A DNA stretch of 64,000 bases from positions 45,287,830 through 45,351,829 of the forward strand of contig NC_052354.1 in assembly GCF_009727055.1 (NCBI RefSeq). The letters are read 5' to 3'. The notes under the pieces were generated by a model. That model did no database searches and was not told the origin of the DNA. It saw only the letters and a list, made by a program, of their open reading frames with translations. The DNA comes from Benincasa hispida (Eukaryota; Streptophyta; Magnoliopsida; Cucurbitales; Cucurbitaceae). Positions 36,477-48,079 of this stretch are shown here, one piece after another. Within the stretch, counting starts at the first letter, position 1, and every line of letters begins with the position of its first letter. A program made the translations under genes and the position numbers.

Positions 36477-39400
36477 TCTGTATTATATTAAAAGAGGCAA
36501 CAAGGAGAGAATTTTTCTCTTCCCTTTTTACCCTTGAGAATTTCTATTTTGCCCTCACAATCCTTCATAATGTTTGTAATATATAGTTTTTGTTTTGCTT
36601 TCACCACATTTAATTGTACATATCTTCTAGAAGAAAGATATCACACCTTTTTGACTCGATACATCACTTCACATAATAACTAAAATTCATATAGACACAT
36701 CCTTTCACGTTATAACTACAAAGTTTTTAGTCACATTCCTTTATATCATAACTATAAATTTTATATTCATTCCTTCACGTTGTAACTACAAATGTTTTAG
36801 AGTTTAAATTAAATATAAACCTTTTATGTTTTTCTTTCGCCCTACGTCTATTTTCAAAATGTCCCATGATCAAAAGAATTTTAAAATGATAGTATTGAAG
36901 TTTTTATTCTCTCTCTCTTTTTTTTAAAGGTATTATAATTAAAGTGTGGGGTGGAGGAATCGAACCTCTGACCTCAAGGTTGATAGTACAAGCACTTGAA
37001 TTACGCTTATGTTGGCAAAGTTTTCATTCTCCATTTCAAGATAGTTGCATTCGTCCTCTGTATCTTCCTTTTGTTGGTTCTTTCTTTCGTAGATTTATGT
37101 TGCCATTGCCACCCTAAGCTCTTATTGGATAGTGAAGCCTCTAAGGAATTCCTTAGTACTCTTTCATTCCTAATGGAAACCAAGTGAGTCTCGCCCTCTT
37201 TAATTTTTTTTTTTTTTTTTTTCTTTTTAAAGAAAGAGAACATATAATGTTAAGTAAAAAAAGATTGAAAAGATGGAGAGATTTGAAGCAAAAGTTTCAA
37301 TATATTATTCCACTAAAATTGAATACAGCTGGTATAATGAGGCATACATACAAAGATCTATACAAAAAAGGAAAATACACATGTCAACACGAGACTGAAT
37401 AATGATCAACAACCAAACAAGATAAATCAAATACTACATAATTAACCACTAAATAGAGTAAAAAACAACTTTAATTCTATCGTTTAACATTAAGTTTGGA
37501 TTTATAAGATATGCAGAGTGGGGGATTAAAAGAAATTTCTGCAGTTCTTTTTATTTATTTATTTTAATATACTAATATAAAAGGGGTTATGAGAGAGGAG
37601 AAACTTTATCATCCTATTTTTGTCATTCATCTTTAAATAAATATCTAATATATCATCAATTTTAATTATTTGTACATTTTCTTTTCATTTTTATGGGTTT
37701 TTTTTTTTCAAAAAAAAAAAAAGTCTTCTCTAAAGAAGAAAATATTATAAAAGGGACATCATTTCATTGGGTAGCAAAGAGAGGAGAGGGAAAAAAAACC
37801 ACGTACAATCACACCGTGTATAATTAAAAACAACTGTATGTGATCCTTTTTGTTTTTCAAAATAATAAGTACCTTTTCGTTTTATTATTTTTTTAGGTTT
37901 TTTGTTTGTTTGTTTCTTTCCTTGTTTTTTATTTCAATTTTACACCTTTTTGGTTAACATAGTAAATTGTTGTATTTTTTTCCTCAAGATTAGGGTTTAA
38001 TTCTGAACTTATGTGCACTTTTTTTTTTTTTAAATTAATTTTATTAAAATATATAATTTTTTCCGTCTCTAGAAATCACTCTATTTCGAGAAGTGCGCTA
38101 AATAATTATCGGTGACATAATAACATCAAATAATAAGTCATCTTATTTTGTCTATTTTTCTTATTAATTTTATTTTACAAATTTCATTTTAATTATATCT
38201 AAAGATGTCTACCATTTCTCCACGGGGACGGGCCCGTCCTAGGGCGGGGATTCCCCGATTAGGCAGGAATGGGGGGAAAAAAATTTCTGTGAATTAAACG
38301 GGGACCAGGATGGAGAATGCATTCCCTGTCCCCACCCCCGCCCCATTCCCCGTCCCCGCCCCGATTAACTTCTACATATTTATTTAGTATAGTTATTTAA
38401 TATTATATTATTATTATTATTAATAGTAATATTACATTTAAATTTCAAATTTGATTATTTATTGGTAAAGATAATGAATATGTTTAAACAGAATAATTAA
38501 ATTTAGATTATATATGTGAATAATTTGATTTATATCTATTTCTTTCTATTAAAAAAATTAATTAGTTTTTTTGGCCAAAAATTGAGTAATTTTATCTTTA
38601 AATTCAAATTGTCATGTAAAAATTAACCATAATAAATAATTTAGTGATAAAGTTAATTATTTAATTACAATTTACTTATATTAGTGATTTAAATTAATTA
38701 GATTTTTACACAAAAAAAAAACTAATGGAAAAAATTACTTGCGGAGAACCCAATCCTCACGAATTCTCCGCGGGGAATCCCCACCCCGATCCCCAATGAA
38801 ATGGGGAGCAAGGATGGGGATGGGGAATGACATCCCCGACCCTGCTCCGCCCCGTGGACATCTCTAATTATATTACATGTATTTTAATTTTATTCATATC
38901 ACATCTACTTTGTACTTTTTTTTTTCTTTTTCTCTACTTTTATTCATCTCAGATATTTAAAATTTAAACTCAATTACAAGTATGTTCATTCAAAAATTTT
39001 ATTTTTGCATTAGAAATTATGTCTCAAAATTTTCTATCACAATTTTGTTATTTATATTTTAATTTAAATGGAGAAGAAACAAATATATTTAACTTCACAA
39101 TTTCAATCTTTATTTTAAAAAGTAGAATCATTATCCAATCAGGTTATATAAATTAGATTATCTTGGTTGTTTTCACATTTTAGTTTTATTGAACCAATGA
39201 TTTAAAATTCTTTCATTTCTAAGTTAATAGATTCTTGAAAAAAACCATAATTACATGGTATAATTTTTAATAAATATATTGTACAATAAACAATAAACAT
39301 AAAATTTTACATTTACAATAAATATGTATTTTTAGGTGCTTTCTTTTTTACTTTAGTTGATGACAATTATATACTAATTGAACTTAAAAGAAAAATAAAC

Positions 39401-39502
39401 TCTCAATCCAAATTTAAATTTTATCATACATATTACAAATATGTTATGTCATGAACATTATAAACATTTTAAGCTACTTGTGTCGCACGTGTCTATAACT
39501 AG
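36477..39502 (+). mobile_element. Candidate non-autonomous Helitron, about 3.0 kb
   Basis: The left end TCTGTATTATATTAAAAGAGG follows an A at 36476, and the text after it (AGGAGAGAATTTTTCTC) resembles plant Helitron starts. The right end reads CTTGTGTCGCACGTG (a weak hairpin), then TCTATAACTAG at 39492-39502, followed by T at 39503. This fits the rule of insertion between A and T with a CTAG end. No Rep/helicase coding is visible. A GC-rich foldback element (38203-38863) is nested inside. Both ends are by pattern only, so this is tentative. Confidence 0.35.
38203..38863. mobile_element. GC-rich foldback element (terminal inverted repeats)
   Basis: About 660 bases with ends AGATGTC...CCACGGGG and, inverted, AGATGTCCACGGGG. 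The outer 150 bases on each side are full of GGGGACGGGG/CCCCATCCCC strings, while the middle 370 bases are very AT-rich. The two GC-rich arms are inverted relative to each other and could pair. A target duplication is not clear. It has the look of a MITE-like element of the hAT or Mutator kind. Confidence 0.6.
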
Positions 39503-39679
39503 TATCGATTAGTTGAAGGATTATATGAACCTTCTGGCCTCTTTGTCTTTCCCTTACGGATAGAAAATACTCTAATTCTGTCTTTCTTTTTTGGAGGGCT
39601 CGTGAGATTTTGAATCCTCGTGATCTTTGCATTTTCACGTCCATTGCTTTTGTTCTTTGGCATAAACACAACATGCTGA

Positions 39680-40280
39680 TTTTTGATAGTCACATCTCTC
39701 CTCAGTTTGATACGATATGATGGGATGTTTCGTTGGTTAAAGATTTTAATTGACATCTTGGTCAAGGTACCATACAGGTGGCTCAGGTTCCTTTGGTTAG
39801 GTGTAGAGGACTCCCATTGGTTAGCCCCTTTGCTTAATTATTTCATGATGAATTCCGATGCATTCTGGCTTGATAGGGACGTGGGTATTGGCACCATTGT
39901 TCATGATAAGAATGTTGATGTTCAATGGTATTTCTAAAACTCTTGAAACTAGCATCTCCTCTCTTTGGGTGGAGATTAAATCCAAAATCCTTTGGTAACT
40001 CATGGTGGGAAATGCTAGACATGCGAATGAGGTTCAGACTTTCGTTGATGCTATTCATGATATTCATATGAGTGAGTCTATTCTTGGTTTTCTTTGGGCA
40101 AGCCGTTGATACAACTCTGTTGCTCATCATTTAGCTTTCCACGCTCGCAAATTTAGACTTTCTACTTAGTGGCTTGAAGACCACCATCTGTGGGCGGATT
40201 CTGTTATTCGTCCCGATTTTCTTTTTTTTTTATGTCTTTGTGTTTGTCTGTTTACTAAAAAAATAATAAAAAAAAATTGA
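39680..40280 (+). pseudogene. LINE retrotransposon 3' fragment (RNase H region)
   Basis: Conceptual translation gives SDAFWLDRDVGIGTIVHDKN, then HANEVQTFVDAIHDI, then YNSVAHHLAFHARKF and WLEDHHLWADSVIRPDF. This is the order found at the C-terminus of plant LINE ORF2 proteins (RNase H-like domain, with the Asp near the start and the late NSVAH motif). Several stops interrupt it. An A-rich tail (about 40255-40278) follows, as expected at a LINE 3' end. No reverse transcriptase part is present, so the copy is 5'-truncated and dead. Confidence 0.7.
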
Positions 40281-40827
40281 AGGATTATATGATGAAATGA
40301 TTTAATGTAAATTAGAACATTTAGTGACATACAAATGTTGAAGTAATAAAAAAATTACTAGACACAATTAAATGTTTAAAGACAAATTAAAATCTTTTAA
40401 AATAGGTTGTATTACCAAAAAAAAAAGGTTGTCGAACTTCTCTTTTTGTTACAATATTGCCATTGATACTTCAAAAACATTTCAAAACTATCATTAAATT
40501 ACAAATTCATTTCAACATGGAATGAAAATCAAGAATAAAAAAGAGTATGATAATGATTTGAAACGATTTGACAATATTTGAATCTCAATTGATGTTTTAA
40601 GTCAACATTATATCAATTCAATTCTTAACTTTTATCGGACATTCAAATTGACTTTTTAAAACTATATAACATCAAGCGTCAACTCACAATCATGCAATTC
40701 TTGGTTTCTGCTTTTTAATTAACATTTTTAGTAGAGAAAGTTGAATCATAGACCTTGTAGTCGCAATCAGATTCATTAAGACATTATAACTCAAAACTGT
40801 ATCATCTACCCATTTTTTAAAAACTAA
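40281..40827. other. AT-rich spacer, nothing recognised
   Basis: No gene or clear repeat found between the LINE tail and the miniature element. Confidence 0.4.
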
Positions 40828-41043
40828 GGGGTGTTTGGCATGTAGAGTTGAGTTGGTAATTATTGTAGGAGGAGAATAATTTGAAGAGTTGATGCAAATA
40901 ACGAGGTATGTGAGTTAACGCGAATAACAAGATGAAAAAATGTGAGTTAACACAAATAACGAGATAATAAATCGGTGAACCAAATAATAAGTGAGTTTTT
41001 TTAACCCACCCAACCCAATCCAACTTGGGGCCAAACACCTTCC
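40828..41043. mobile_element. Tourist-like MITE related to the Harbinger element
   Basis: A 216-base element with inverted ends GGGGTGTTTGGC and, inverted, GGAAGGTGTTTGGC. Its left arm (TGTAGAGTTGAGTTGGTAAT) repeats the subterminal sequence of the Harbinger element at 19325-19445. Its right arm (CACCCAACCCAATCCAA) resembles the right subterminal region at about 24277. It has no coding capacity. TAA precedes it, but no matching TAA follows. It lies about 320 bases upstream of the ICP55 start codon, so it could form part of that promoter region. Confidence 0.65.
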
Positions 41044-41102
41044 TTTGGTAACAAAAAAACAAAAAAAGAAAAACAAAAAAACCTAAAGGAGTAATTTAAT
41101 CC

Positions 41103-41110
41103 TTTATAAG
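41103..41110 (+). promoter_or_regulatory. Possible TATA box for the ICP55 gene
   Basis: TTTATAAG lies 256 bases before the ATG at 41366, in a plausible place for a 5' UTR of about 220 bases. It is a short match in AT-rich DNA. Confidence 0.3.
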
Positions 41111-41365
41111 AGACTTTCATTACGGGTTGGCTGGCCGGAGCCGCGACTTGTGCTCTGAGGAAACGCTTACTCAAAACGCGCTGTGTTCTTGGTGTTTGTG
41201 TTGTAAGCGAACAATTGTTGAAGTGGTTCTGACCTAGAAATTAGCTCCCAAGGATCAATAACTCAAAAGGATAGCTTCAATCTTCATTTTTCAAATTGCA
41301 GGTAGCAGAAAGATACAATCTTGTTCATAATCTGGAGCTAAGTTGTTAGAATAAGACACCCAACA

Positions 41366-44300
41366 ATGCAGACTCTAGTTCAGAAACTACTGCCCAGAAC
41401 AACGTTCAAGCAAGTGCGTTTTTGTGAATCTTTTTTTTTACCCCATTTGCAATAAGTTATCTATTGTTGTTTTGTAATAATCTGGTTTGTTATGTTGCTT
41501 GTTTTCAAAATCATTCACTTTTTTCTTGAGTTGAAGTGCTTGTGATTCTTGAAGTTGTCTTCTTCTTTCCAGCAATGAGCTTCTTTCCAATATGATCGTA
41601 AAAGTTCTTTCATGTTGGTTGGTTGGAATTGAAATCTTTAGTTGCAAAGATTTAGGCTGAACTCTCTCCCCGATCAAAAATTGTGGAATTTGGAGAGTTT
41701 CAATGATTATTCATGTGGGTCTTTTCAAGAACCTGTCAAGAACATCTCAACAGCTTCTTCCAGGCTCAACAATCAGTTGTTCAAGTGGAAGCAAAGCTTC
41801 AAAGAGGATCAAATTCTTCCTTCTGTTGGACTTTAACTTTCTTAGGATTTAATACTTTGCACCTTTCTCCCACCTGCTGCATATTTTGAAGTAATGCTCT
41901 GGAGTATTAGTGGGATCTCTTCTTTTGTTGATCCAAGGTTTATAACTAGTTCATGTTGTTTGATAGCTTCAATACGATTGTAAGCTGCCCTCTTTTTCAG
42001 ATTAGTAGAGACTAGAGGCTCCATTCAAATCCCTTTCTGGTTAGAATCTTAGAGACAAGCCTGAAATTGTTGTTTGATGTGGTCAAGGCTTTTCTTTGGG
42101 AGATTTGGTGGAATGAAGTCTTAGAATTTTGAAAGATAAGTTAAAAGAAAATGGCGGCCAATTGATTTATTTAATCTAAATTAGTTTAATGATTCTAGTG
42201 AATTGGAATCCTTTTCCCGATCTCCTACCTTGGTTCCTGGGAAATCTCCTCCCTTTATTATATTATTATTATTATTTATTTTGTATGTATTGTATTTCTC
42301 CAGCTTTTGTAATGAAAATTCCTTCCCATTTGAACACAATCCCTTTTCAAGTCGTGAAAGACAAGCACTTATAGTTTACTTCAGATCTTGTTGACATTGT
42401 TGTATTCCGGTTGTAGGTTGTTGCTTTCCGGGCATATTGTACTGATAAGATACTTGACATTGGACAGCCTACTGCTTCTTCTCATCCAGAGGTCTGATTC
42501 GACCTGAAGTACTGAGGCGATGCACTAGGCGTTCCTCTATTCTGGTTTTGTTTAATACTTAAATGGTATTACTTGCTAAAGTTCTTGAAATATATTCATT
42601 TACCTGCTGAACCTTGTAGTTGATGAAAGAAGGGGAAATTACCCCTGGAATAACTGCTGAGGAATACATTACAAGAAGAAAAAGGTTGCTAGAGCTTCTA
42701 CCAGAGAATGGTTTGGCCATTATTGCAGCTGCCCCTGTGAAAATGATGACCGATGAGGTGCCTTATGCATTTCGACAAGATTCTGATTACTCATATGTCA
42801 CTGGATGCCTACAACCCGGTGGTTTGGCAGTTCTGAGTCATGACTTTGGATTGTGCATGTTCATGCCTGAAACAAAGCCTTATGTATGTCTAGTCTTTTT
42901 CATTTTATAAAATTTACTCTTTGCCCTAACAATGGAGGTTCTTAGGTTTAATCATATTTTATCAGGATGTTCTTTGGAAAGGGAAAACTGCAGGAGTTGA
43001 TGCAGCATTAGAATTTTTCAAGGCCGACGAAGCATATCCAATGAGAAAGTTGCATGAGGTGAGCTGATTTCTTGGAAATATGATGGAGCCAATACAGATA
43101 TCTGTTTGTTGTGTCACGGGTTACTAGCATCATTCATGAATTTACTTTTAAGATTCTGTCGAACCAAATGAAGAATTTTCACTGTTCATGAAGTTCTCTG
43201 TACCAGTGTTTTGCTTTTCACCCTCTGTATTTGACCACAGATCCTTCCAGATATTATTAGGAGGTCCTCCAAGTTGTTTCATAATTTGAATACTGCCAGT
43301 CCGGCTTATGTGGGTTTAGAGGCCTTTCAAAAAGCGGCAGTGAATGACCGTGTGAAAGATATTTCACTTTTTACTCATGAATTGCGGTTAATAAAATCAA
43401 CAGCAGAGATAAAGTTAATGAGGGAATCCGCTTCAATTGCTAGCCAGGTACCTCCAAACTTTTTGTTAATTAATCCTGCTGGCTTCATGTTCATGTCATG
43501 AATGTATTCTCCTTTTGAACTCAGTTATTTGTTAAGAAATAATGAAACAGGTGGGAGTAATTTTAGCCTAGCCTCTTCAAGGTTGGAAGGCTGTTACTCA
43601 ATAGTTTTATTGGGAGATGGGTCTTCTCATCCCTCTGCACTAAGCTTGTCCTTTTTTCTCTTATACAATTCTTGTCTTTTATATATAAAAAAGGATATTG
43701 TAGGATCATGGTTATAGAAGCATATCATGGGGTTCTAGTCTCATCTTTATGTTAATTTAGAACCTTCTTTTATACAAGAATTTAGAACCTTCTCTCCCCT
43801 CCCCCCTTCTACTTTTTGTGCTCTCCATAAAGATATTTTGGCTGCTAATTACTCCAAAAAAAGACTATTTATTCTGCAACAAACTGCTCATACCTTGCAT
43901 TGCAAAAGTCATGAATATTTAAAAGTACTTAAAAGTCATTGCAAAAGTCGTGAAACCATCAATAAAATACTTAAAAGTCATGAATATTTTTGGAATCGGG
44001 ATAGCCATTCTGCCCTTTTTATCGAGATAAACAAGATGCATTTGTTAGATATTTAAGCACCTTGGAGAACCACACCTCAAAAGCTAGCTATTGGGGTGGG
44101 AGAGCCAAACTACTCAAGTACCACATTGGTCATCCCATTCTAACCAATGTGGGACAAAGGCATCCCATACTACCTTGGTTCCTAACGATACCCCATCCTC
44201 AGAAAGCTGACGTCTTGGCGACTACTTTGACGGTACTTCACTCAGCCACACCCGGTTAGAACCCTCCGCCGGCTCTACTCCGGAACGTCAACAACCGACT

Positions 44301-47300
44301 TGATACTGTTGTTAGGTACTTAAGCGCACCTTGGAGAACCACACCCAAAAAGCTAGCTATTAGGGTGGGAGAGCCAAGCCACTTATGTACCACATTGATC
44401 AATCCCATTCTAACTAATGTGGGATAAAGGCATCCCATACTACCTTGGTTCCTAACAATACCCCATACTCAGAAAGNTATGTACCACATTGATCAATCCC
44501 ATTCTAACTAATGTGGGATAAAGGCATCCCATACTACCTTGGTTCCTAACAATACCCCATACTCAGAAAGCCGACGTCTTGGCGGCTATTTCGATGGTAC
44601 TTCACTCATCTACACCTGGTCAGAACCCTCCGCCGGTTCCTCTCCGGAACGTCAACAGCTGACTCGATACCATTGTTAGGTACTTAAGCACCTTGGAGGA
44701 CCACACCCCAAAAGCTAGCTATTTGGGTCGGAGAGTTAAGCCACTTAAGTACCACATTGGTCATCCCATTCTAACCAATGTGGGACAAAGACATCCCATA
44801 CTACCTTGGTTCCTAATAGTATTCTATCACAACTTGTTCTTGGCAAGAAGAAAAAACACAACACGAAGGAAACTTTGAGCTCATATTGGTCCTGGGTTTG
44901 AGAACAAAAATTGAATTCTTTGAAGCCTAATTTACCATTGTTCCTCGGTAGCTCAGTGATAGAGCGTACTCCTTACAAGAGAGTAAGGTGTGTTATCGAC
45001 GTACTCCTTACAAGAGAATAAGGTGTGTTATCGACTTATAGGCTGATATATTTATTTTACAACTTAGCAAGAGCACAATGGTAAGAATGGAGAATTCTTT
45101 ATTTCAGAATAAACCTATATCGACTTCATCTTAAATCTCCTCTTTTGTACTATGTACTTTAGTCTTCAGTCAGTTAGTCTGAGGAAAAGTGCCTTTTTCC
45201 CAGACTCCAAAGTGTTATATATATATATCTATATATATATGAAACGTTAATCTTTGACTAAGTTATTGAAAAAAAGAAAACTCCTTCAAATTTAGGGAGG
45301 ATCAATCAAATATCATGATAATGCAATATTTTTTCTTCAAAGCATATCTATTTCTGCACCATGTTGTCAGTTTTTTCTAAGTTTACTTTTGCAAAAGTGA
45401 TGCTTCCTGTGTTTTTTTTTGGTTGGGTTTAGGCTCTTTTGCAGACAATGATGCATTCAAAGGCATATCCTCACGAGAGTATGTTATCAGCAAAGGTAGA
45501 ATATGAGTGCAGAATGAGAGGTGCTCAAAGGATGGCGTAAGTGTTCTTTGTATTTGGATTTAAAGAAGTACCCCTATCTAGATGTTTTCATTTTATTCTT
45601 AATTGTATGCTGAATCGTGCAAATTATGAACAGGGTTTAGTTTTAATAAGACTTTAAACTATGCAAGATTTTACAACGGATTCTCAATTTACCTTCTCTG
45701 TAACAGATATAATCCTGTGGTGGGTGGTGGGTGTAATGGCAGTGTTATACATTATTCTCGAAATGATCAGAGAGTAAGTGAATTTATCCATTGGTGCTTA
45801 GGCTTCACTATTATGAAAGATTAAAAGAATATGACCATTCATAGGTGGTATGTACATAATAAATGATTACAGGTTAAAGATGGGGATCTTGTTCTTATGG
45901 ATATTGGATGTGAATTGCATGGTTATGCTAGTGATCTTACTCGTACATGGCCCCCTTGTGGAAAGTTTTCTGCTGCTCAGGTATTTTACCTTTATCTCGA
46001 AATCTTATTTACTCATTTCAAACAATTTTGAGGATTTCAGCCTACTTGTTTCATCGAGTTCTAATGTCAATCTTTTCCATGCTTGTCTTTGTGAACACGA
46101 AAATCTTTTGTTTGGATTGGCTGTCATTGTCACTACTCTTTAAGGAATGATCATGTGACCTCAGTTCTTTTGAATATCTGATCTTGTTGTTTTCTGGATT
46201 ATATCTTACCCTCTTTATTGGGTGCTTTTTTTGTGCCTCAACTTGCTTAGTTGAATGTATTTCAGGAAGAGCTTTATGAGCTTATACTGCTAACAAACAA
46301 GGAATGTATAAAGCTTTGCAAACCTGGCGCTAGTATACAGGACATTCACGATTACTCGGTAAGTCTTGTGTATTTATTCATTCAAATGATATATGGATCG
46401 TAGCAACAAATCTGGTGCAGAAAGACCTCGTGAGGAAGTTAAAATAGTTTCTCTATGGTTTAGTCTTTCTAAAGGTTTCTTTGCACTATATTTGATTTCT
46501 TCCATTTTGGCCAGTTCCTCACTTGGTTAAGCATCTCACTTTTTCGTATATTAACAATGCCACACGATCACTGAAAAATATCATGACCCTTCTCATATTC
46601 TACACGTTTGCAGACGAAAATGCTCCGAGAAGGCTTCAAAGAGCTTGGAATTTTGAAAAATTTGAAAAGTGATCTCTACCACCATCTAAATCCAACTTCT
46701 ATAGGTTCTCTTTTACCTCCTGAAAAAATTAGTCCCTTTTCTTTTTAATTGAAAGAAGCATGGTACATTTTTTTTGATGTTGTGTTACCTTTTTTTCTCT
46801 TCACTGACATGATATCCATTCCAAATTGGTTACCTTATTAACTGTTTTTTTCCCTTTTCGGATTCCTTTGCTTAGGTCATTATCTTGGAATGGATGTCCA
46901 TGATTGCACTAGGGTTGGTTATGGTCGAACGTTGAAGCCAGGTGTTGTAAGTTTTGTTCCTATTCATTTATTTGGATACCAACCCTTCTTTCCCCATTTT
47001 CCTGTCCCTCTACGTGTGTGCTCATCCCACTTAGAGATGTTTTTATTGAAAAATCCTTTAAATCAACCAATTTGTTTGGATATTTTAGTTTTAGCAGTCT
47101 TGTTTTTATTTTGGAATTCAATTTCTAAAAGCTTCTTTGTTGTTTGCAGATGATAACGATTGAACCGGGAGTTTACATCCCATCTGTTTTTGAAGTTTCA
47201 GAAAGGTAAACACAAAAAATAAAATCATTCAAGCTAAAAGCTTATCAAGTAACAAAAAATTCGCCAGTCCTTCAACATAGTTTATTGTTGTCTCCAGTGG

Positions 47301-48079
47301 ATTCGAGTTGCCGCAATTAGATTTAGAAAAGTAAATTTAATCACTAAGTTCTGTCTTGGTAGTGGTTGCAACTTATCCTTGTATTAACATTAGGATTCTG
47401 TTTTCAATTTTATAACTCCATTTTCTCATTAGTGAATGAACTCTGCAGGTTTGCTGGTATTGGAATAAGGATCGAGGATGAAGTCCTTATAACCGAGTCA
47501 GGTCATGAGGTACGTAGTTCAAGTCCAAGTTTTTTATGGATGGTTCTGAAAGGTTTTATTTATTTATTCTGGAATGTGGATGGTTCTGGTCTGATAGTTG
47601 ATTAAAGAAAAACATTGGAAAGTTTACCGTCGTGTACTCCAAGGCTAAAACTTCTATCAGTTGTTCACCAACCGGCTGTTGGCTTGAATGCCAAATATAT
47701 TGTATGTTCTAATGATGGCAGAGACCAAAAATGGCCTCTCGACATTCGATAAATCTGTAACCTGTAGACCAAAAAAGTGAATACTTATGTTGCATCATAT
47801 GCTATAGAACTGGTGTCCCTGGGTTGTGAAGGAGTCTTCTATCTTCATTATGCATTAGTGTGTAACTTGGATTTTGGATTACTCGTTCGATGTTCAGTTA
47901 TATCTTACAAGTTACAATGTCTGGATCTGATAATTAATTTGTTCAATTACACTTTCTTGCATCAGGTCCTCACAGGTTCAATCCCAAAAGAAATTAATCA
48001 GATAGAGTCATTGCTGAACAACTTCTGCTTTGGATCTACAATGCATGGCTCACATTTTATGAAAGCCTCAATCTGTTGA
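41366..48079 (+). CDS. ICP55: M24B metallopeptidase, intermediate cleaving peptidase ICP55-like (Xaa-Pro aminopeptidase 3 type)
   Basis: In plant mitochondria ICP55 trims a residue from proteins already cut by the general processing peptidase. Coding exons: 41366-41413, 42417-42491, 42620-42883, 42966-43058, 43241-43447, 45433-45536, 45707-45773, 45873-45980, 46266-46358, 46614-46704, 46876-46946, 47150-47205, 47449-47509, 47966-48079; all GT-AG, giving 483 residues. The N-terminus (MQTLVQKLLPRTTF) is basic and free of acids, like a mitochondrial presequence. An aminopeptidase P N-domain follows (ITAEEYITRRKRLLELLPEN). The pita-bread catalytic domain has all five metal ligands: Asp296 and Asp307 (MDIG...SDLTRTWPP), His385 (GHYLGMDVHD, with His392 as likely proton shuttle), Glu412 (IEPGVY) and Glu435 (RIEDEVLITE). 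The C-terminus after 'IESLLN' differs from the Arabidopsis protein. Intron 5 contains a TRIM-like insertion. Confidence 0.95.
44043..44818 (-). mobile_element. TRIM-like miniature LTR retroelement with three LTRs, in ICP55 intron 5
   Basis: Three ~145-base repeats, 44043-44187, 44310-44457 and 44674-44818, start TGTTAG(G/A)TA and end TTCCTAA(C/T)(A/G). Two interiors of ~120 bases separate them, each containing GACGTCTTGGCG and CCTCCGCCGG. On the minus strand the LTR is followed by ATGGTATCGAGTC, a divergent initiator-Met-like PBS, and preceded by a GTATGGGG purine tract. Flanks are GCATT (44038-44042) and GTATT (44819-44823), a likely 5-bp target duplication with one change. Within each LTR, CCACATTGGT and ACCAATGTGG form a hairpin. 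An N at 44477 is followed by a ~90-base re-run of the preceding LTR half, which may be an assembly join. No 5S rRNA motif, so it is not Cassandra. Confidence 0.7.
44941..45040 (+). other. Degenerate tRNA-like sequence with an internal duplication
   Basis: TCCTCGGTAGCTCAGTGATAGAGC has the shape of a tRNA 5' end and D-arm (pol III A-box region). It is followed by CTTAC...GTAAG, which can form an anticodon-like stem. The segment from GTACTCCTTACAAGAGA through TTATCGAC is then repeated once in tandem (from about 45000). No proper TTCGAATCC T-arm follows, so it is not a working tRNA. It may be a tRNA pseudogene or the head of a SINE. Confidence 0.4.

Noticed and set aside
44043..44818. Cassandra TRIM (5S-bearing LTR)
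   Set aside because: The repeats are of suitable size and the PBS is similar in kind, but no 5S rRNA promoter or gene sequence is present in them.
44941..45012. Functional tRNA gene
   Set aside because: The D-arm is good, but no T-arm with TTC, no matching acceptor stem and a duplicated anticodon region.
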